Part shown: positions 11,172-22,690 of the stretch, in pieces
How positions within the stretch are numbered: the first letter of the stretch is position 1
How the letters are laid out: every line of letters begins with the position of its first letter
Translations under genes and position numbers: made by a program
DNA from: Tetragonia tetragonoides
Taxonomy: Eukaryota > Streptophyta > Magnoliopsida > Caryophyllales > Aizoaceae
Assembly: GCA_038025085.1 (NCBI GenBank)
Contig: CM076140.1
Span: 18,164,001 to 18,228,000 of the forward strand
Length of the DNA stretch: 64,000 nt
Direction of reading: 5' to 3'
The notes under the pieces: generated by a model
Told to the model about the DNA's origin: nothing
Database searches by the model: none
What the model saw: the letters and a program-made list of their open reading frames with translations, nothing else

Positions 11172-12123
11172 ATGGCCAATATTGTGAAAAAGGAATTCGA
11201 CTTTCTTGACCTCTCCGGTCAAAAGTACTCGGAATGGAAGGTTGACGCTATGGCCCATTTGAAAGCATATGGTTTGGAGAAAACTATTGAAAAGGGGAAC
11301 ACATGTTCCGACCAAGAAAAGTCAAGGCCATTATTTTATTATGCCACCACCTCCACGACAATTCGAAAACAGAATACCTATTGTTGGAGGACCCAAAGGA
11401 GTTATGGGAGAGCCTCCAAGAGAAGTTTAACCACAAGCAAAATGTACTCCTTCCTAAGGCCCAATATGAGTGGATAAACTTGAGGTTCCAAGACTTCAAG
11501 TCTGTAAGTGATTATAACTCAGCTTTGTTCCGTATAACATCTCAATTAAAGTTATGTGGACAAATAGTCATTGATAAGAGTATGTTGGAAAAGACTTATT
11601 CTACTATGCATCCCTCAAACTTGTTGTTACAAAAACAATACAGGGAAAAAGACTTTACTAAGTACTCCCAATTAATCTCAGTCTTGTTGGTGGCGGAACA
11701 AAATATTGAACTTTTGTTGAAAAATCATCAGTTGAGGCCCAGAGGCACCATTGCCTCTCCTGAGGCGAATGCTATCCAAAAGGGCAGGCCGGGGCATCCA
11801 AATGCACGAGAAGAAAACCATAGAAAGGGACCATAAAGAGTTCAATGACGCCACTTTAGAGGGAATGGCAAACAAAGATGGAACAAAACAATTGATAAAC
11901 CAAAAAACACATGTTATAAATGCGGCATTAAGGGGCATAAGGGGCATTTCGCAAAGGAATGCCGCACCGCTAAACATTTAGTTGAATTATACCAAGCCTC
12001 ACAGAAAGGCAAAGGGAAGGCGGCCGAGGCAAATTTTGTGGAAGACAGTGAACCTTTGGTGCCAAACCTTGAAGTATCTGATTACTTCTTGACAATGCAG
12101 GAATTAGCAATGACTTCACCTTA
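11172..12123 (+). pseudogene. Copia gag with zinc knuckle, frameshifted
   Basis: Gag is the capsid protein of copia elements. The start MANIVKKEFDFLDLSGQKYS and the later DYNSALFRITSQLKLCG and PKELWESLQEKF blocks match the plant copia gag family (UBN2/Retrotran_gag_2). The first 40 codons and the next part lie in different frames, with the change near 11300. A stop at 11834-11836 separates the body from the zinc knuckle (11912-11962). The knuckle begins C-x2-C and has a 9-bp tandem duplication (11930-11938 and 11939-11947) that adds Lys-Gly-His between its cysteines. The last block ends at a stop at 12121-12123. Confidence 0.85.
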
Positions 12124-12255
12124 GAAGATATCGATGTCTAGAAACTCCCTATTCTCGTTCAATCGTCGAATTATAATTCTGTATTCCCTTATGAAATGCA
12201 CGCATTTTTCATTTTCTAATTAAGAAGAAGGTCATTTTCAGTTTTAAACTCATTT

Positions 12256-12597
12256 TTGTGTTGTTGTTTTAAAATAATAAATACCAATGCAGGAAAAATG
12301 GAACAGTGCTTAATAGACAATGCCACAACCCATATCGTACTAAAGAATAGAGCATTCTTCACACAATTAAGTTCAATTGAGGCAAATGTGAACACCATTA
12401 TCGTTGTAGCAAATATAATTGAAGGCTTAGGAAAAGCTTGTGTAGTACTCCCAAAAGGCACAAAAATAGTGGTAAAAAAAGCACTATATTCGAGTAACTA
12501 TCAAAGAAATTTACTAAGTTTTAAAGATGTGCGTCAAAATGGTTACCACATGGAAACTACAACTGAAAACCAAAAGGAGTATATGTGCCTTACATGA
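12256..12597 (+). pseudogene. Copia protease region
   Basis: The frame contains CLIDNATTH where copia proteases have Asp-Ser-Ala/Gly-x-Thr. The catalytic Asp is kept but the next Ser is Asn. It continues with a GLGKACVVLPKGTK strand and LYSSNYQRNLLSFKD, the usual region between protease and integrase. A stop ends it at 12597. The frame is open for 113 codons. Confidence 0.8.
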
Positions 12598-12639
12598 ATT
12601 GAAGCTGGTAAAAAACATGTATTTGAGAAAATGTCGGCA

Positions 12640-13517
12640 TATTCCTCAAGGTTGTACTACACCCATATAACTCCACTTGAGGCCAACACGGTGTCTAACC
12701 ATAAGATAGACAATAAGAAAATATTTTCTTTGTCGCATGATCGTTTCGGCCCCCAGGCACAAGTATGATGAATGAGATTATAAAGTGTTCAGAAGGCCAC
12801 CCGTTGGGAAGCATTAAGGTTCCACGTTTTGGTGAACTCCCTTGTGTCGCTTGTTCACTTGGAAAATTGATCATAAGGCCATCTAAGAACAAGCTTCAAA
12901 GTCAAGCTTCTGTATTATTGAAAATAATCCAATGAGACGCTTGTGGGCTGATAAACCCAGCATGTGGACCTTTTAGATACTTTATTGTGTTGATAGATGC
13001 ATCAACACGTTGGTCACATGTGAGTCTCTTATCAACGAGAAATGTTTCTTTTGCAAAACTCTTGGCCCAAATTATTAAATTAAGGGCACAATTTCCTGAT
13101 CAAACAGTAAAGAAAATTAGGCTCGATAATGTAGGAGATTTCACATCACAAACATTTGATGACTATTGTATGACAATTGGGAATGAGGTAGAATACCCGG
13201 TAGCACATGTACACACTCAAAATGGCCTAGCAGAGACATTAATTAAACGATTACAATTAATCTCAAGGCCATTGATAGTGAAATCTAAATTGCCACCATC
13301 TGCTTGGGGACACACCATAATACACGCAGCAACCTCAATTCGTTTAAGGACAACGACATATCACGAATTATCCCCCTTACAACATGTAAGTGGAAAGGAA
13401 CCAAGTGCAGTGCATCTAAGAACATTATTGTGCTGTTCACGCCCCCATAGCACCCCAAATCGTACCAAAATGGGCCCGCAAAGAAGAATTGAAATTTATG
13501 TGGGTTTGACACATTAA
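12640..13517 (+). pseudogene. Copia integrase (GAG_pre-integrase + rve core), broken
   Basis: Integrase inserts the cDNA into the host genome. The CVACSLGKL block (near 12845-12870) is the end of the zinc-binding pre-integrase domain. The core follows with VLIDASTRW, IRLDNVGDFTSQ and NGLAET, so the Asp-Asp-Glu catalytic triad is visible. Stops and a frame change between 12890 and 12987 separate the two parts, and the frame stops at 13517. It cannot give one functional protein. Confidence 0.88.
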
Positions 13518-13983
13518 TCATCAAATATCTCAAACCGATGACAGGTGATTTGTTCACGACGCGGTTCGATGACTGTCATTTTGATGAAACAGTCTTCCCT
13601 AGCTTAGGGGGAGGAAAGGATAAAGCGGGACTTGGTACTAATGAAATAACATGGGATGCTAAAATATTATCTTTCCTCGATCCTCGATCAAATCTATGTG
13701 AAAGAAAGTGATAAAATCCCATATTCCAGCCATGAACGCTACTGCAAGGATTGAAATCCCTGTGAAACATGATGATAAAACAAATGAAAATACCACAAAG
13801 AGAAAACGTTGTAGACCACTTGGTTTTAAAGACTCGAGACCGAGAAAAATAAAAAGGTTGGAAAATGGTGATCAAATTACAAAAACTCCGCAAGGAGAAC
13901 AAAACCCAGGCAATAACATCAATCTTGAAAATAACGTCTCCACCTCAGGGAGAGGAGAAATCTAAAATAATGATAGAAGTAAG

Positions 13984-15043
13984 GTGGAAGACGTAGACAA
14001 CTATGAAATACAAGTAAATTACATCCATGCAAACTGGAATAGAAAAGAAATCAAGATTGATGATGTATTTGCATATTCCGTCGCCACAGAAATAACTACA
14101 AATAATGATGACATTGAAACAAGATCCGTTGAAGAATGTCAACGGAGAAAAGATTGGCCCAAATGGAGAGATGTCATTCACGCAGAGTTAAAGTCACTCG
14201 AAAATCGACAAGTATTTGGAAAAATAATCCAAACTCCAAAAGGAGTAAAATCTGTTGGATGCAAATTGGTATTCGTGAGAAAACGAAATGAGAGAAACGA
14301 AGTTGTGAGGTACAAGGCAAGACTTGTAGCTCAAGGATTCTCACAAAGGCTAGGAATCGATTATGACGACACGTACTCTCCAGTAGTGGACGCTACCACA
14401 TTGAGGTTCCTAATCAGCCTGGCAGTATCCAAAGGTTTATAAATGCGATTAATGGATGTTGTGACTGCATACTTATATGGCTCACTTAACACGGACATTT
14501 ACATGAAAATACCAGAAGGACTCAAAATGCCTAAAAATTATAACCACCCCCGAGAATTATATTCAATAAAACTTGGAAGATCCTTGTACGAGTTAAAACA
14601 ATCCGGAAGGATGTGGTACAATCGCCTCAGTGAGTATCTCCTAAGAGAGGAATACAAAAACAATCAAATTAGCCAATGTGTTTTCATTAAGAGAACGAAC
14701 TTTGAGTTGGCAATAATAGCGGTCTATGTTGATGATTTGAATATCATCGGAACACCAAAGGATATTGAAAGGACCACAAAATATTTAATGAAAGAGTTCG
14801 AAATGAAGGACCTAGGCAGAACAAACTTCTGTCTCGGCCTATAAATTGAACACTTGGAAAGCGGAATCTTTGTCCATCAAGCCGAATATATCGAAAATGA
14901 TCTTGAAAAGGTTCTACATAGACAAGGCACATCCACAGGTATATCCAATGGTAGTGCGCTCTCTAAAATCCGAAAATGATCCCGTTCGCCCAATGGAGAA
15001 AGATGAAGATGTGATGAGCTTGAACCAGGGGTTCCTTATTTAA
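13984..15043 (+). pseudogene. Copia reverse transcriptase, interrupted by stops
   Basis: The reverse transcriptase copies element RNA into cDNA. Recognisable blocks in order are the KARLVAQGFSQ region, MRLMDVVTAYLYGSL, SLYELKQSGRMWY and the YVDD active site at 14725-14736. TAA at 14440-14442 and TAA at 14842-14844 interrupt an otherwise continuous frame. The copy is inactive even though its active-site motif is intact. Confidence 0.92.
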
Positions 15044-15107
15044 GTGCAATTAGTGCTCTAATGTACCTCGCCAACAATACAAGCTAGACATTGCATTATC
15101 GGTAAAC

Positions 15108-15731
15108 TTGTTGGCCAGACATAGTAACGCACCAACGAAACGACACTGGAATGAGATTAAGCACTTCTTTCGTTACCTTCGTGGAACAACGAACTTAGGA
15201 TTATTTTATGCTAAGGGTGCAGACCCTTTTGTTGTTGGATATGCAGATGCAGGTTACCTATCAAATCCAGCAAAGGCAAAATCACAAACATGGTACTTAT
15301 TTACTTATGAGGGAACTGCTATCTCATGGAGATCAACTAAATAAACTCTCACAACTACATCATCCAACCAAGCTGAATTAGTTGCCTTATATGAAGCCGA
15401 AAGGGAATGTGTGTGGTTGCGGTCCATGATTCAACATATTCTCAAGGAGAGTAGCATGCAAACCATAGAAGGAACTCCAACAATAATGCATGAAGATAAC
15501 ACCTCTTGCATAACTCAAATAAAATATGGCTACATCAAAGGAGATAGAACGAAGCACATTGACCCAAAATTTTTCTCTGCTCATGACTTGGAGAAACAAA
15601 AGCAAATTGATGTTCGCCAAATCGAGTCATGCGAGAATCCTGCAGACCTATTTACCAAGTCCTTACCAACCAAGCAACTCGAAAAACTTGTACGCAAGAT
15701 TGGCATGCGCCGCCGCCATGAGCTAAGCTAA
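15108..15731 (+). pseudogene. Copia RNase H region
   Basis: It carries the ARHSNAPTKRHWNEIKHFFR connection, GYADAGYLS (RNase H first Asp), SNQAELVALYEAERECVWLR (Glu region), and the HEDNTSC and KHIDPKFFSAHD blocks that end copia polyproteins. A TAA at 15342-15344 interrupts the frame. The final stop is at 15729-15731. Confidence 0.9.
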
Positions 15732-15854
15732 AATCAGGGGGAGCTTGTGTGTGCTGTACTCTTTTTCCCTTAGTTAGGTTTTTTTCCACTGAGTTTTTTC
15801 TTGGCAAGGTTTTTAATGAGGCAGTCGCACCTCCCAACCCACTTGGTGAACCAT

Positions 15855-15865
15855 TCAAGGGGGAA
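15855..15865 (+). promoter_or_regulatory. Polypurine tract of copia element
   Basis: CAAGGGGGAA directly precedes the 3' LTR, the position where plus-strand DNA synthesis starts. A second purine run (TCAGGGGGAGC near 15735) lies upstream, just after the RNase H stop. Confidence 0.75.
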
Positions 15866-16165
15866 TGTTATAAGAATAAAACAAAACATCTGAATGGTTC
15901 ATCAGCGGTTAATCCATCCAGCTAATGCATGCAAGAGCTAAGCTGACTTACACCGACCTATGCATGTAAAGATAGAATCTAACCAATGCATGTATGAAGT
16001 AGCTTCTAATAGGGTGTTTGTATATGCATGTAACATGTGATCCCGGGATGGATAATTGGTTGTAACTTATACCCATGGGATCTATAAATACCCTGGGTTG
16101 TAAACGTTTTTGATATGCAATCAAAGAATCTTATTCTCATCTCTAAAAGCTTCTAGTTTACAACA
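15866..16165 (+). repeat. 3' LTR of copia element
   Basis: TGTTATAAGAATAAAAC ... TTTACAACA, colinear with the 5' LTR over 300 bp without gaps and with about 16 substitutions by eye. Confidence 0.93.
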
Positions 16166-16206
16166 AGAAATTATATATTGAGTTATTCTCATCTCTAAAA
16201 GCTTCT
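16128..16206 (+). repeat. Partial tandem duplication across the 3' LTR end
   Basis: TTATTCTCATCTCTAAAAGC occurs once inside the LTR end (from about 16130) and again about 52 bp later (from about 16182), outside the element. The second copy continues TTCTTGTTATG. This duplication may explain the lack of a clean target duplication on the right. Confidence 0.7.
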
Positions 16207-16856
16207 TGTTATGTGCTCAATGAGAGAAAATCATGATAGGATATGACATAAAAACAACAAAGGTTCTAAATATTCTTTATTTTGTGTATGCTAGAGTTAA
16301 TTGACTTAATATATTACTAATTTTGTTTGCCCTTTTCTAGACATCATTGTCGTGTTTGATGTGTTTTTTTGTGCAAATTATGTGACAAGTTAATAATTTA
16401 TTTTGTTTGACAAGTGAATATGTATTTCCCCTTGTTGTGGGTGTTATCTCTAAAAACTTGAGTTGAATGACATGTTATCATGGCATATGATTTAACTACT
16501 CTTGAGTTGACAGGCCAAGAAGTTTTTCAGTTGAAAGACATATTGAAATACACTGCCAAAAGTTAAGTGTGCCAATTTCTTTTAATTGTGGTTTGTCAAA
16601 ATCAGTGTGTAATGGCAACAGATGACGTATTTGCAATAAACAAAGTGTGGTCAAGTAACTATTTAAATTACAAAGAAATTGGTCTAAAAAGTTGTTATTA
16701 AACTGTTAGGGCCGGGGGGATGAGGCTTAAAGCCCTGGATTGAGGAGATCGTGGTGGATACACGACCTTCATTGGTTCAATGTGGTCAAACGAAGCCATG
16801 AGATTACTCAGTGTGCACCATATTTTCCCATCGCTATGGCGTTCTTGGTGCTATTA
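16207..16856. other. AT-rich flank and start of second retroelement internal region
   Basis: No gene is visible. From about 16700 (AGGGCCGGGGGGATGAGGC) the sequence looks like the 3' untranslated internal part of the element that ends at 18,941, but its upstream limit is not defined. Confidence 0.35.
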
Positions 16857-16857
16857 T

Positions 16858-17085
16858 GAGGTTGAGCACATGCTCTTAATGAATCCATAACCTTTATATG
16901 GTGGTCCTTATCAGACAGACCTGATGGATTCTCCGCTTGTGTAAGGTTGAGCTTCTAGCTCTTAATGATTCCATATCCCTATTTTTTGGGTGGTCCTAAT
17001 TGAGACGGACTTGATGGATTCACCATATATGAGAGGTTGAGCATCATATTCTCTTAATGGTTTCTTAGTCCAGTTGGTTTATTGG
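16858..17085 (+). repeat. ~85-bp tandem repeat, 2.5 units
   Basis: Units starting near 16858, 16943 and 17032 share GGTTGAGC, CTCTTAATG and, in the first two, TGGTCCT...GACxxACxTGATGGATTC. They are diverged. They lie in the presumed internal 3' region of the copia remnant. Confidence 0.7.
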
Positions 17086-17112
17086 TCAAACCCATATACG
17101 AGTTAGGTAGAC

Positions 17113-18091
17113 AGAGGGCTGCAAATGAGCCGAGTTTTAGAATGTTCAAGCTCGGCTCGAAGGTGCATCTATAGCCGAGCTCGATCGAGCTTTGTAACCC
17201 CTAGCTCGAGCTCAGCTCGATATGAGATCGAAGAGATTGAACTCGTTCGACTTACCAAGCGGCAAGCGAGCTATATATTAGAAAGTTTGGATTAGTTTAT
17301 GGGTCTTTTTAGAAAAAGACCAACCAAGCTTGTGCTATGGTGGCCGGGTCTGTAGTTCAAGACCCTACAACGAATAGCAATGGAAACATAAGTAAATGAC
17401 CTATTTATAAGATTTTTCCTTAGCAATTCACTCTCCCACAAGCGATGTGAGACAACCTTCAATTGCAGCAATATAAAGTTGGCAAAGTTTCATTTATTTT
17501 TGCTTTTTTAGTTGCTTATTTCTCAACTGGCGATGTGGGACATGTTTTGCAAGCTCGTTATTTCCATTCCACTTGACTCTAGTTGTCAAGTAATAAAAAC
17601 TTTTTGTTTTTGGAGGCTAAGCTCTCATTTTAATTATTTTTCGGTTTCGAACCCGTTTGATTATTTATGAACATTATTTTACGTTTCACTATGTATAAGA
17701 TTTGGTTTGATTTTTTTCCTCCTAGTTAAATCTTTTCATATTTGAATATTTATTATATTTTAAATAGTATAAATATTTATGCAAAAGAATAAAGGCCATA
17801 TTTTTTAAGATATCCAGAATTTTATTCATAAAATTGTTATTTATTCTTTGATTATCGAGCTATAAACGAGCTTTACACAAATTTTAAACGAGCTCATAAA
17901 CGGGCTGTAAACGAGTTGCTCATGAACATAAACGAGCCGAGCACCCATCTGCTCGTACTCGGCTCGTTTATTAAACGAGCTCTAAAAGTGGGCTCAAGCT
18001 CGGCTCGTTTATTAAAGAACGAGTTTTGACCGAGTTTTGACCGGGCTTTTTCACGAGCCGCTCGCAAGTGTATCGGCTCGTTTGCACCCCT
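17113..18091. mobile_element. hAT-like element with GAGCTCG arrays
   Basis: The 8-bp direct repeat AGGTAGAC flanks the element exactly (17105-17112 and 18092-18099). The ends are inverted: AGGGCTGCAAATGAGCCGAG on the left and the complement of AGGGGTGCAAACGAGCCGAT on the right. An 8-bp duplication and such ends fit the hAT superfamily. Sub-terminal zones are packed with GAGCTCG/CGAGCTC motifs. No transposase is present, so it is non-autonomous. Confidence 0.85.
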
Positions 18092-18462
18092 AGGTAGACT
18101 TGGTTATGATGGACGTGATGAAATCACCTACGTGATTGTAAAGGTTTGGTCGCCTTTTATGAAAGATTTTGGGATATCTTTCTAGAGGACTCATGAGACC
18201 CAAGATGTACGCATGGCCTATGTAATTGCGTTTATATATTTTTTTTCTATCACGGAATTTCCACAAAATTAAGGTATAGTATGTGTCGTGGGGTCTCGAT
18301 TGACCATGTGTAATTCATTGAGTTCAAGAGTACTTCACTCTTTGAATTAGCCCGGTCACTCGCTCACTTCACTACATATATTCAATCCTTCAGACATTGG
18401 TACTTAAGTATTCTATATTTTCCTTTGTCCAGAAATTAAATCACTTGACCTTTGTTTGCCAT

Positions 18463-18473
18463 TAGTGGGGGAT
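18463..18473 (+). promoter_or_regulatory. Polypurine tract of copia remnant
   Basis: AGTGGGGGAT sits directly before the TGTTGGAA start of an LTR, as expected for the plus-strand primer. Confidence 0.75.
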
Positions 18474-18941
18474 TGTTGGAATAGTGGCACCCAAAGACTT
18501 ATGGGGTGATTTATAACCTATTTGTAGTTAATTATGGGTAATTCATTCCCGATAATGCGCCACTAAGAAATCCATTGAAGCTAGTTTAATGGGTAGTGGG
18601 AGGTTACATTTTACCATCTATAAATTGGTTGTTCATGTCCACTAGAGTAACATCAGAGAGAAATGTGAAGCAAGTCACTTCTCCTCATATCCCCATGTGT
18701 GATTAGTTTCCGGGCAATTGTATTTGTGCAAGTTCCAAACCTTCAACCATGACTGCACTTGTTTGAGGGTTGTTGTGTTAACCTTGGGGAGCGACCGGCG
18801 GAGACGATTTGCACCAAAGTCGTGCCAAAAATCGCTTTCAAGGCAATGTCCCTCATATTACGGCGCAACGATTATTTGATTAGTCATCTACTCTTTTTCT
18901 TTATGTATTATTTTATTGTTGATCAACCTATATTTCTAACA
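18474..18941 (+). mobile_element. 3' LTR of a second copia-type element
   Basis: The LTR runs from TGTTGGAATAGTGGC to ATATTTCTAACA, with matching inverted ends (TGTTGGAA/TTCTAACA). A TATA-like CTATAAATTGG lies near 18,617. A polypurine tract precedes it, so internal sequence (about 16.7-18.46 kb, with the hAT insertion) is attached. No 5' LTR or coding part was found, so the element is truncated. Confidence 0.75.
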
Positions 18942-18967
18942 TTAAACACATAAACACATCCAACTGA

Positions 18968-20830
18968 TCAAAGAACCCAATTTAAGATGCCAGAAGTAGA
19001 TCCTTGACTTAGGTTTGGCTGATCAATATTCATAGAATGATTTTGGGGAGTCAATCCAAACATTCGTGCAGTGATGCACATGTTTATGTGCATACTTTTA
19101 GTGCATTATTTAACTAGTTTTAGCTAGTTTTTAGTAGTTTGAATGCATTCTTGTTAGTTTAGCTTCACCTTTTGTTTCTAGGTTACGTTTTCTTGGCTTC
19201 TTGGTGTTCTAGGTTGTTTTGTAGGTTCCTTAGATCGAATGGAGCATCACGGATCGAAAGGGAGGAATGGTGGAGTGGAGAACAAAGCTTTAAGTCACAA
19301 GAAGGGAGCTTGAAGTGGGAAAACGGGCAAGAGAAAGACCAAAAAACGGCCATTTCACCGGCTTGCTGTCGTGAAAATGGGCGAAAAACAGGTGGTCTGG
19401 GTGAAAAACAACCTAGGCCGTTTTTCCCTATTTTAGCCGTTGCGCACGCAATCCTTGGGCTATATATACCCCCTTTTGTACGGGATTTTTTTTTATCTCA
19501 TCTCCTCCTTAGCTTAACTTTTCTAGGGTTTTCATTAGAGTTCCTCAAATAGTGAGTTTAGAGTAATTAGTGAGTGTTAAACATTGTTAATTAGTGGAAA
19601 TATTCTCTTTAATCTTGATTATTGGTTGTAAGTTTTCTTTCTCCTCTCTCTTTCTATAAATACTTTGCAAGTTCTAATCTTTGTTGTTGAATGTTAATGG
19701 GTATTGTTATTATGAAGTTTATTTTGCTTAACCCCATGATTAGTGAGTAGTTTAATTAGTTCTAGGATTAGGTAGCCCTAATCCATGCTCTTGATTGTTG
19801 GTTTTTCCCTTTTTCCAAGTTTAATTCCAAATTTCTATCAATGTTAAGCATGTGCTCACCAAGTATTTGATAAATTGCTTGATCCACATTTTATCTTATT
19901 TGTACCCATTGTTAAGCATGGAAATGTGTTTGATGATAGTGGTTGCTTGATTATTGATGCTTGAGAGTTAATACCACGAAAGTGGATTACTTCTTTTGTG
20001 ACCATTTAATTAGCTTAGTTTAATATAACCCATGTCTAATTAGGATCCTAGAAATAGGTCTCTTGGTTTGTGTTTGGGTAAAAATCACTCCCCTTTGAAA
20101 GAAGGTGTTTGTGATACCTTTGCTAATTGTCAAGTGGTTTGTTATTAAGTTTGGGTGTTGTTTGGGGTTAATTAATGATCAATGTGCATGATTAGTGGTG
20201 ATTCCTATCCTAGAATTGCCTTTATTATTGTTTCACACCTTTATTAAGTTTTAATTAATTAGTTTGTTTAGGTTAGTCAATCCAACCAACTCCTTTAATC
20301 GGTTTAGATAGTCGATAATCTAGGGATATTTAGTACTCTATCAAAGAGTCATTGTGAATACGATCTTTTTACTACTTCGATAGACCTCTGCACTTGTGGG
20401 GCTATCATGGAGCAAACAGAATACAACTGAATAAAGTCAGCACAAATACATTGAACGAAAAATGCTTGGAATGAAGAAAAAGGTTGTTGTACATACATTA
20501 AAGCCAACATTGCCATTTGTTCCTCGGTAACTCTCTTCTTTGAACCTGCAACCAAACAAAAAACAAATGTAATTAACATTAGCAGTAATTATCGAAACTT
20601 TTTAACTGAAAAACATGCATCACATTTGCAATTTCAACAAAACAACAAAACCCTAACTAAAACAGTAATTATCGCTTATAATTTCCAGTTTCAACAAAAA
20701 AGATCAAGGCAAAAACCAAACTTTTTAAACTGGAAAATATGAAGCAGAGGAGAGAGAGTTGTACCTTTTGCAATTTCAATTGAGCACTTCAGCTGAACAA
20801 CAATGACGCTTCGTCTTCGTCTTCGTCTTC
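18968..20830 (-). pseudogene. Unidentified spliced gene fragment split by a solo LTR
   Basis: I do not recognise this gene. Three minus-strand segments join in phase with GT-AG borders. The first exon ends at 20765 (...CSIEIAK). The second is 20545-20497 (GSKKRVTEEQMAMLAL). The third starts at 20426 and, after the solo LTR at 20407-19072, continues from 19071 to a TGA at 18970-18968 (RMFGLTPQNHSMNID ... GILNWVL). Intron lengths would be 219 and 70 bp. The start is not resolved: no in-frame ATG is visible in exon one, which contains a (GACGAA)n repeat. It may be the 3' part of a short gene, or a captured fragment. Confidence 0.4.
19072..20407. mobile_element. Solo LTR, gypsy-like, 1.34 kb
   Basis: The sequence starts TGATGCACATG, ends CTATCA, and is flanked by TGCAG (19067-19071) and TGGAG (20408-20412), an imperfect 5-bp duplication. 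It contains a promoter-like GGGCTATATATACCCCC near 19458-19475. Neither a primer site nor coding sequence follows, so this is an LTR left by recombination. Length and composition fit a gypsy-type LTR, but I cannot prove the superfamily. The 126-codon plus-strand frame inside (19172-19552) is an LTR artefact. Confidence 0.65.
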
Positions 20831-22690
20831 GTCAGGTAAGTTGATTTGGAGCGATGGTGAGGTGGGTCAGTAATTTTGGGCGAAAATTAATGAAGTTCTA
20901 AAGTTGTGAAGTTTGGGTGAGTAATGAGAAAATAATAGGGGTACAGGGAATTTAAGTAGGGGTAGATGGGTGGGAGGTTTAGCGCGAAAATTAGATTTAA
21001 GCATTTACGCTGATTGAAACGTCAACGACCCACTAACGGGATGAGACAGAGTTAACGCCAGGAGCATTGATGGAACAAAAGTGACTAGTTGGGATTGTTG
21101 TTGGAGATTTCCATACTTGGGATTATTATTGGACGGTCACTCAAACTTCGGATTATTGGGAGCGATTTATGTGGAAAAATAATACCAAAAAAACCCACAA
21201 ACCAAAACCCAGGAGAACTAGAAAAAGAAAAAAGAAAAAGTTGGTATCAATTTGTTTCTTCAGTAAAATTCAGCATTACCCAACATTGATTTCGAGTTTT
21301 CTGACATGAGTTTCGTTTACTATGGAAGAACAATATCTGGACAGCTTGAAATAACCCAAAATATTGGGTACTATAGTTGGAAAAACACATAACAAAACCC
21401 AGAAAAAGTGACATAAAAATGGAGATGGCAACTTAATCAAGGCGTGGGACAATTCTCAACTGGATTTTTAAGAAAATCAGAGAAAGGAGAGAGAGATATG
21501 AGAGTGGTGAAAGGGGTTTTGGTGGTGAAAGGGAGAGGAGGGAGAGAGACACGACTAAACCATCCCTCCCCTTCTCGCTGTAACCGACATCATCAATTCG
21601 GAGTTGGAATGAGAAAGAGGAAGATGGCGGTGATGATTGTGGACATGATGACGGCAGTGGGTGCCAAGTTAGTGGTGGAGGTGGCGGTTATGGAGATAAG
21701 AGATGAGGTTAGGTGGTGGTTGTGGTGGAAGGAGGAGGTGGGTCGGTAGTGGGTTGATGGAGGAGATGGAATGGAGAGGGGTACAGTTTTGTTAACGCAC
21801 GACATCAGTGAAATTAGTGCTGAAGTATGACGACGGAGCTTAACGGCGTTATGAGCGGGTTCATTTTTGTGACAAAAGTTACAACTTGGGATTTCTTTTG
21901 TAGAACTTGCAACTTGGGATCATTATTGTCGGACTGCTGAAACTTCGGATTATTTTTATCGAATTTTCCTTTTTTTTTTGTCCCACATAAACGTATACAT
22001 TGTTCCTAAAGAAAGTGTATTCAAAAACGTTTTACCTTTATACCCCATAGCCCGTATCACTGCACCACTCAAGTGACACCACCTCCCTTTATTCTCCAAA
22101 ACGTAAGGACAACTGGAGTATTAGCATATATAAGAAGTTAAGACTTAAAAGCGTAGTTTATTAATTTTGAACGAATTTAAGAAAAAAAGTGGAAAAAAAT
22201 ATAATAAGATGTTTATCAACTTCTGTAGGTAAAGTTGGTGCAATTGGTCCGATCCCAGAACAGACAACAGTTCAGCGAATCTTGCAATCCAGATCAGATC
22301 AGACCAATCCGTTACACTTTTGGTCCGGTCCAAGGTCCAAAAAGTTCATTTTCTGGTCCATGGTCCACACAATTCAAACCTTATTACCAACAAATATCCC
22401 CAACTCCAGCTTTGTCAAAAATTTTCAGGCGTTATGACAACATTGCATTAATGGTGTTACCTACTAGATTTCACCAAATAAGAATTTTTCTTTTGCTTTG
22501 CTATGTCATTCTCTTTTCATTTTATCAGTCTTTCTAAAATTTTAGTTTATAGAGTTTGACATCATTTTCTTAATGTTATTTGAACATTTTTTTTTTCAAT
22601 TTTGTTTTATTAACATGATATTTAAACAGTTAGTATATTGATTTTGAACAACTCGTTTACTATTTATAAACCCAGTTGTGAACCCCTCCT
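20831..22690. other. Repeat-derived intergenic region
   Basis: It holds two direct copies of a dispersed repeat (21,073-21,155 and about 21,830-21,967, both with ACTTGGGAT and AAACTTCGGATTATT), GGTGGT-rich low-complexity sequence around 21,500-21,760, and a GGTCC-rich patch near 22,240-22,370. No gene is supported. Confidence 0.45.

Larger units (their letters stand above)
8429..16165 (+). mobile_element. Ty1/copia LTR retrotransposon, complete but decayed
   Basis: Two 300-bp LTRs flank an internal region with copia order: gag with zinc knuckle, protease, integrase, reverse transcriptase and RNase H, then a polypurine tract. Integrase before RT identifies the copia superfamily. The LTRs differ at about 16 of 300 aligned positions by eye, so the insertion is not recent. 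Frameshifts and stops break every domain. The leader between the 5' LTR and gag is unusually long (about 2.4 kb) and carries extra material. The left flank ends in ATATA, but the right flank starts with AGAAA, so no clean target duplication remains. Confidence 0.95.

Noticed and set aside
19172..19552. 126-codon plus-strand frame
   Set aside because: It lies within an LTR with TG/CA ends and a TATA box, with no domain and no splice support.
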